A stretch of DNA of 10,842 nt. Origin: CAZKDV01 sp964551645. Its GTDB lineage: Bacteria > Bacteroidota > Bacteroidia > Bacteroidales > DTU049. The notes beneath the pieces were generated by a model that saw nothing but the letters and a program-made list of their open reading frames with translations, did not search any database and was not told where the DNA came from. The translations under genes were made by a program, and so were the position numbers. The stretch spans positions 1 to 10,842 of the forward strand of contig CAZKDV010000084.1 in the NCBI GenBank assembly GCA_964551645.1. Direction: 5' to 3'. Positions 7,378 through 10,842 of this stretch are shown here, piece after piece (positions within the stretch are counted from its first letter, which is position 1; the number at the start of each line of letters is the position of its first letter).

Positions 7378-9582
7378 TTATTTAATTAATACTTTCGTTG
7401 TTTTATTTTCCATGCTTGTACTAACTTTAACAATATATACTCCAAATGGAAGTGCATTTAAGTTGGTTTGATTTGAAGTAGAAGAAAGTACTAATTCTCC
7501 GATAGAATTGTAAATATTGATTGATTTGACTTCTTCGTTAATACGAGTATTTACATATAATGTATTGTCATATTCCCAAATGTGCATATCCTCTGTTGAA
7601 ATAAAATCTTCATTTTCGATTCCTGATGGCTGCATCACAACAAATTCAAATCTCATATTTCTATCTTCGGGCTTTGCTGTAAATTTGTATGTTTCATTTG
7701 CTGAAATATATGTATTTGTAAATAAGTCTTTCAGATATAAATCCATATTTTCAATAGAGTGTGTGAAACTTATTGTATAATTTTCTGTTTCTCCAACTTC
7801 AAGATATAATAATTTGCCATTAATTTGGTCTATATCATCATAAGCTGATATTGCAAGTTTGGTATCTTGCTTTTGACTGTAAAGTTGAGGATAGCTATCA
7901 AATAACTTCATTGCATCTCTTTGATAGTCATAAGTTTCCAAAGAGTTTTGTGCAATATATAAAATACTTTCATCGCTACGACTGTTTCCATCTACTTTAA
8001 CTCTAATTAAATTTGGAATGTATTCTTCATTTTTAAATTTAATAGCATTATGTTTTTGGGCATTCTTCTTTATAGTAATGCTTGCATTATTATTAACTGC
8101 ATGTACAAAAAATCCTTGTCCCATAGCTATATATTGGTCTGCTGCAACACCTGTTCCAATTGGCGGATTTGTGTATTGAGGATCATCATTTCCAAGATTT
8201 GCTAAAAAATAAATATATTTTTCTTGCACTCCGTCAAAAGTATAAATTGCATTTCCAACATTAGCTTTTGACCAGCCAAATTGTGAATTTAAATCTATAG
8301 CACTTGTAAAAGGATTTCCGATTAAATTCCAACCCGAAGCCATATTGTTTCCCGTAGTATTAGTAAGAGTCCGAGTTATGTCCGTATTATTGATAAGTCC
8401 ACTAAAAACTACTGTTGTATCCTTATCCTTGCTATATACACTAAATCCTTCTCCGGGAGAAAAAGATACATAATGATGAGGAATATATATTCCCCAAGAA
8501 TTTGTTGATTCTATATATTTTCTTAAATACATGTGATTACCAGGGAAATTTCCTGATTTTGCGAGTGTAATAGGACTACTTGCAAGATGCCATTTGTTTT
8601 TAGACAAATATTGTTCAATTTTAAAATTGTTGGCTCCTGCAACCGAACGCATTGCAATTAATGAACCATTGCCTGCTGCGGTAGATTTAATATACATTAA
8701 ACCTTTATTGGTAATATCTGCATCTATGCTTATATAAGTATTGGGCAAAATAGTCATAGCATGATTAGCAAAAATTTTAAGTTGGTAATTGAGAGGAGTG
8801 TTGTAAGAAATACGAACTGCACCATTAGCTCCTATGCCACCTTTTTTTTCGCTTGAAAAAAATGCATTCGTATTTCTTCCACCGCTTCCACCTCCACCAT
8901 AAGCATAACCGTTGGTTCCAGCACCGCTTTTAGTAACACCAGTTGCTCCATTTCCGCCAAAATCAAGTCCACCAATACCAGCAGCAGGAGCTGTTCCGGC
9001 AGCACCACCTACTGCTGTAGTTCCGGCACCACCACCACCACCGCCACTACCTGTAGAAGAGTTACCAGTGCCACCTGCTCCGCCAGCTCGTCTTGTAGTT
9101 CCAATGCTATAGTTCTCAGGAAGTGCACTGTCAGGTGCAGGTTTAGTAGTTGTTGTTGAGCCTCCAGCACCGCGAGTAGTAGCGTTATAAGTCCCACCTA
9201 CTCCACCAGCGGCTCTAACTAATTGAGTTCCTTCAAGTGCAACATAAGAAGGACCACCTGAACTTTGAGCAGTAGTATTATCTTTTAATCCTTGTCCTCC
9301 TTTACCAACAACAATAGTGTATTGCACTCCAGGTGCAACTTTGAGAATGCTCATGGCATAAGCACCACCACCACCACCACCACCATGTCTGCTTTTATTG
9401 TAAACACATGAACCGCCACCGCCAGCTCCCCAACATTCTACAGTAATTTCATAAATGTTAGCTGGAACTGTAAAAGTATATTCCCCATCGGTTTCATATT
9501 TAGCTGTATTAACAACAACTTGCCCATTAGCATAAAAACAAAATAGCATTATGCTTGGGATTAATAAAAGAATTTTTCTCAT
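7378..9582 (-). CDS. glycine-rich T9SS-secreted protein with type A sorting domain
   Basis: The product has 734 residues from the ATG at 9582. A TTG three codons upstream is less likely, because MRKILLLIPSIMLFCFYANG is a complete signal peptide. Residues 24-50 open a beta module (GEYTFTVPANIYEITVECWG), followed to about residue 260 by a glycine-rich domain with long Gly runs (67-73, 180-185) and the turn YTIVVGKGGQG. This pattern matches the glycine-rich domain found in bacterial and phage surface proteins. Residues 263-650 are beta-rich and include SGWNLIGNPFTSAIDL (416-431) and GQGFFVHA (488-495), motifs common in Bacteroidota cell-surface proteins. Residues about 654-734 form a T9SS type A sorting domain (IENEDF, SINIYNSIGELVLSS, LPFGVYIVKV, TTKVLIK). 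It is the first gene of the minus-strand unit, downstream of a strong candidate promoter. It is likely a surface or matrix protein, with no enzymatic motif seen. The glycine-rich half is GC-richer on the DNA level than its surroundings because of GGN codons. Confidence 0.88.
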   Translation of the reverse strand: MRKILLLIPSIMLFCFYANGQVVVNTAKYETDGEYTFTVPANIYEITVECWGAGGGGSCVYNKSRHGGGGGGGAYAMSILKVAPGVQYTIVVGKGGQGLKDNTTAQSSGGPSYVALEGTQLVRAAGGVGGTYNATTRGAGGSTTTTKPAPDSALPENYSIGTTRRAGGAGGTGNSSTGSGGGGGGAGTTAVGGAAGTAPAAGIGGLDFGGNGATGVTKSGAGTNGYAYGGGGSGGRNTNAFFSSEKKGGIGANGAVRISYNTPLNYQLKIFANHAMTILPNTYISIDADITNKGLMYIKSTAAGNGSLIAMRSVAGANNFKIEQYLSKNKWHLASSPITLAKSGNFPGNHMYLRKYIESTNSWGIYIPHHYVSFSPGEGFSVYSKDKDTTVVFSGLINNTDITRTLTNTTGNNMASGWNLIGNPFTSAIDLNSQFGWSKANVGNAIYTFDGVQEKYIYFLANLGNDDPQYTNPPIGTGVAADQYIAMGQGFFVHAVNNNASITIKKNAQKHNAIKFKNEEYIPNLIRVKVDGNSRSDESILYIAQNSLETYDYQRDAMKLFDSYPQLYSQKQDTKLAISAYDDIDQINGKLLYLEVGETENYTISFTHSIENMDLYLKDLFTNTYISANETYKFTAKPEDRNMRFEFVVMQPSGIENEDFISTEDMHIWEYDNTLYVNTRINEEVKSINIYNSIGELVLSSTSNQTNLNALPFGVYIVKVSTSMENKTTKVLIK
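9028..9042 (-). repeat. GGT trinucleotide run (5 units) coding for glycine
   Basis: Five uninterrupted ACC units on the plus strand read as GGT on the coding strand, inside the SGGGGGGAG stretch of the glycine-rich protein. With the adjoining GGC it encodes a six-glycine run (residues 180-185). A change in unit number would keep the frame and only alter the length of the glycine run. Confidence 0.75.
9364..9384 (-). repeat. GGT trinucleotide run (7 units) coding for glycine
   Basis: Seven perfect ACC units on the plus strand read as seven GGT glycine codons on the coding strand, residues 67-73 of the glycine-rich secreted protein, between histidine and AYA. The identical codons, rather than mixed glycine codons, make it a true trinucleotide microsatellite. 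It could vary in length between strains by slippage without breaking the frame. Confidence 0.85.
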
Positions 9583-9612
9583 AATATGCAAATTTTAATT
9601 ATTAAATACGAA

Positions 9613-9632
9613 ATAAGTTTGAATAAACTTAT
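9613..9632 (-). promoter_or_regulatory. hairpin in the predicted leader of the glycine-rich protein gene
   Basis: ATAAGTTT (9613-9620) and AAACTTAT (9625-9632) are perfect 8-bp inverted arms around a 4-nt loop. The element lies in the roughly 67-nt leader expected from the minus-strand promoter and about 30 bp before the ATG. It has no T-run after it, so it is not a terminator. It could be a stabilising 5' hairpin or a dyad operator; which one cannot be told from sequence. Confidence 0.4.
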
Positions 9633-9655
9633 ATTTTAACATAAAAAACATTTTG

Positions 9656-9687
9656 CAAAAATACTATATTTTTTCAATTTTTTTCAA
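9656..9687 (-). promoter_or_regulatory. candidate Bacteroidota promoter for the glycine-rich/FISUMP operon
   Basis: On the minus strand, TATTTTTG (9663 to 9656) is an exact match to the TAnnTTTG -7 consensus used by the Bacteroidota primary sigma factor. A TTG (9687 to 9685) sits 21 nt upstream as a plausible -33 element. Transcription would start near 9650, leaving a leader of about 67 nt before the ATG at 9582. The upstream flank is A/T-tracted, which could act as an UP-like element. Confidence 0.6.
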
Positions 9688-9697
9688 TTTTTTTCAA
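9669..9697. repeat. three phased T-tract repeats (TTTTTTTCAA), ~10-bp period
   Basis: TTTTTTCAA (9669-9677) is followed by two copies of TTTTTTTCAA (9678-9687 and 9688-9697). The 10-bp period matches one turn of the DNA helix, so the A/T tracts lie on the same face and should bend the DNA. The array sits exactly between the two divergent -7 boxes, where -33 and upstream contacts are expected, and supplies TTG triplets on the minus strand. Confidence 0.8.
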
Positions 9698-9724
9698 TAA
9701 ACCTTAAAAATTATAGTATTTTTG
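9692..9724 (+). promoter_or_regulatory. candidate Bacteroidota promoter for the YdcF-M48 gene pair
   Basis: TATTTTTG (9717-9724) exactly matches the TAnnTTTG -7 consensus. TTTC (9692-9695), one mismatch from TTTG, lies 21 nt upstream as a weak -33 candidate. Transcription would start near 9730, giving a leader of about 20 nt before the GTG at 9751. The -7 box is convincing and the -33 element is not. Confidence 0.5.
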
Positions 9725-9750
9725 TCGCTAAATTATAGTCTCATCAGATA

Positions 9751-10512
9751 GTGTTTTTTGTTATATCCAAAGTGCTTGATTTTATGTATAGTCCACTAAG
9801 TTGGATAGTTTTGCTTTGCATTATTGTGGCGATAATTAAGAATAAAAAATGGAAGCGAAAATTACAAATAATTTTGCTTGCAATTACATTATTTTTTTCA
9901 AATAGTTTTATAGTTGATGAAGTTATTCGCTTAATGGAAGTTAAAAAAGCAACTATCAAGCCTCATGTTTACACAGTTGGAATTGTTTTAGGTGGCGGAA
10001 TGATTTCTTATGATACTGAAACGGGTCAAAGTACTTTTAGGCATAATCCCGACAGAATTATGCAAGCATTATATTTGTATAAATACGGCAGGATAGAGAA
10101 AATCTTAATTTCAAGTGGTTCGGGCAATCTTTTGCATAGAAATGTCTTGGAAGCATGTTTATTACGCGATTTCCTGATAGAATTGGGCTTTGACGAGAAG
10201 GATATTATAGCCGAATGTGAATCGGACAATACTTATGAAAATGCAAAATATACGGCACAAATTCTTGCCGAACAACACATTGAAGGACCTTATCTTCTTA
10301 TTACTTCGGCAACACACATCAGGCGAGCAAGAGCCTGTTTTTTGAAACAAGGTGTAAATGTTGATGTTTTTCCGACAAATCCGATAACTGGCAAAAGAAG
10401 ATATGATATAGGACATTTGTTAGTTCCTAATGTTTCTGCCATTCAAAAGTGGGAGCTTGTTTTTAAAGAGTTAATCGGATTAGCCGTATATAAAATATTT
10501 GCTTACATTTAA
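9751..10512 (+). CDS. YdcF/SanA/ElyC family (DUF218) membrane protein
   Basis: The product has 253 residues. Two N-terminal membrane helices (about 11-29 and 37-53), separated by a basic NKKWKRK loop, precede the DUF218 domain (about 72-225). Domain signatures are VGIVLGGGMI (76-85), RIMQALYLYKYGRIEKILISSGSG (102-125), ESDNTYENAKYTAQIL (157-172) and LLITSATHIRRARACF (182-197). The ending WELVFKELIGLAVYKI is also typical. Family members such as SanA and ElyC are linked to envelope integrity and peptidoglycan or lipid-carrier metabolism in E. coli; the biochemical activity is still unclear. The GTG at 9751 is chosen because FFVISKVLDFMYSPLSW matches usual family N-termini and an in-frame TAG lies at 9736. 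ATG 9784 would cut into this segment. The M48 peptidase gene follows after 13 bp, probably in one operon. Confidence 0.88.
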   Translation: MFFVISKVLDFMYSPLSWIVLLCIIVAIIKNKKWKRKLQIILLAITLFFSNSFIVDEVIRLMEVKKATIKPHVYTVGIVLGGGMISYDTETGQSTFRHNPDRIMQALYLYKYGRIEKILISSGSGNLLHRNVLEACLLRDFLIELGFDEKDIIAECESDNTYENAKYTAQILAEQHIEGPYLLITSATHIRRARACFLKQGVNVDVFPTNPITGKRRYDIGHLLVPNVSAIQKWELVFKELIGLAVYKIFAYI

Positions 10513-10525
10513 ACAAACTAAAAAT

Positions 10526-10842
10526 ATGCTCAATCCACACGATGTTTTTTATTTGATAATAGTGATTGTTGTTGCCTATTTTGCTGTAACGAACTTTTTG
10601 TCATATCTGAACATTAAAAATCAAAAAACACAATTGCCCCCCGAGTTGCAAGCTGTGTATAGCCAAGAGCAGTATGCCAAATCGCAAGAATATTTTAAAG
10701 CCCGCTCAACATTTGGTTTGCTGACTAAAAGTTTTTCTTTTATCATTTTACTCTTTGTTTTGTTTGCCAATGGTTTTGCTCTAGTTGACAGTATTGTTGG
10801 TGCCTACACTCAAAATGCTATTTGGCAAGCACTATTGTTTTT
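10526..10842 (+). CDS. M48 family (Ste24-like CAAX) metallopeptidase, N-terminal fragment
   Basis: The frame runs from the ATG at 10526 to the window edge with no stop, giving 105 residues. The first membrane helix is about residues 9-26 (YLIIVIVVAYFAVTNFL). After it comes QLPPELQAVYSQEQYAKSQEYFKARSTFGLL, in which the YAKSQEY segment and following F-G-L are hallmarks of the N-terminal region of Ste24-type CAAX prenyl proteases (Peptidase_M48_N). A second hydrophobic helix (about 74-88) follows. Bacterial members are integral membrane zinc proteases thought to act in membrane-protein quality control. The HEXXH zinc motif would lie beyond the window, so activity cannot be verified here. The short gap to the DUF218 gene suggests co-transcription. 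Confidence 0.85.
   Translation, partial: MLNPHDVFYLIIVIVVAYFAVTNFLSYLNIKNQKTQLPPELQAVYSQEQYAKSQEYFKARSTFGLLTKSFSFIILLFVLFANGFALVDSIVGAYTQNAIWQALLF

Larger units (their letters stand above)
9656..9724. repeat. perfect 13-bp inverted repeat carrying both divergent -7 boxes
   Basis: CAAAAATACTATA (9656-9668) and TATAGTATTTTTG (9712-9724) are exact reverse complements separated by 43 bp. Each arm contains a perfect outward-facing TATTTTTG -7 box preceded by TATAG, so the two divergent promoters have identical extended -7 regions. The repeat may simply reflect a shared core promoter sequence, or it may be a binding site pair for one regulator controlling both directions. Confidence 0.8.

Noticed and set aside
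8912..9112. Proline-rich 66-residue plus-strand reading frame
   Set aside because: It is the antisense of the glycine-rich coding region (GGN codons read as prolines and alanines on the other strand), with no independent support.
9364..9384. Phase variation by frameshift at the GGT repeat
   Set aside because: The unit is three bases, so slippage keeps the frame and cannot switch the gene off.
9656..9724. Invertible promoter (phase-variable switch) of the Bacteroides type
   Set aside because: In known switches the promoter lies between the inverted repeats and flips. Here the -7 boxes are inside the arms and already face both ways, so inversion would change little. No recombinase gene is nearby and the arms are short.

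Overview
The window looks like a chromosomal segment of a Bacteroidota bacterium, most likely Bacteroidales or a close relative. The DNA is AT-rich and intergenic regions are very AT-rich. Starts lack clear Shine-Dalgarno sequences. TAnnTTTG-type promoter boxes are present. Two secreted proteins end in the type A C-terminal sorting domain of the type IX secretion system (T9SS), and a third ends in a FISUMP domain, which is common in this phylum. No RNA gene, CRISPR array, insertion sequence or prophage was seen.

Layout. (1) Bases 2-418 (+) encode the C-terminal end of a U32-family protein (TrhP/YegQ-like). After 63 bp comes panB (482-1297, +), the pantothenate-pathway hydroxymethyltransferase. 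(2) Bases 1322-9582 (-) form a cluster of four consecutive genes for exported proteins. In transcription order they are: a 734-aa glycine-rich T9SS cargo (7378-9582); an 816-aa protein with three tail-fibre-like repeats, Ig/FN3-like modules and a C-terminal FISUMP domain (4897-7347); a strong hairpin terminator (4854-4883); an 859-aa protein with an unrecognised helical N-terminus, a right-handed beta-helix and a T9SS sorting domain (2235-4814); and a 294-aa secreted protein resembling SdiA-regulated/beta-propeller proteins (1322-2206). Gaps of 28-30 bp suggest two transcription units separated by the terminator. (3) Bases 9583-9750 are a compact divergent promoter region. Two perfect TATTTTTG -7 boxes lie in the arms of a perfect 13-bp inverted repeat, with three 10-bp-phased A/T tracts between them. 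(4) Bases 9751-10512 (+) encode a YdcF/SanA/ElyC-family (DUF218) membrane protein. It is followed after 13 bp by the N-terminus of an M48 Ste24-like CAAX endopeptidase (10526 to the window end).

The flanking genes are housekeeping (tRNA modification, coenzyme A precursor synthesis, envelope and membrane quality control). The central 8 kb is an accessory surface/secretome block, probably adhesins or extracellular matrix components. I see no clear new enzymatic or defence system. The best second-look items are the symmetric divergent promoter, the FISUMP protein that lacks a sorting domain although its neighbours have one, and the unassigned ~370-residue N-terminal region of the beta-helix protein.
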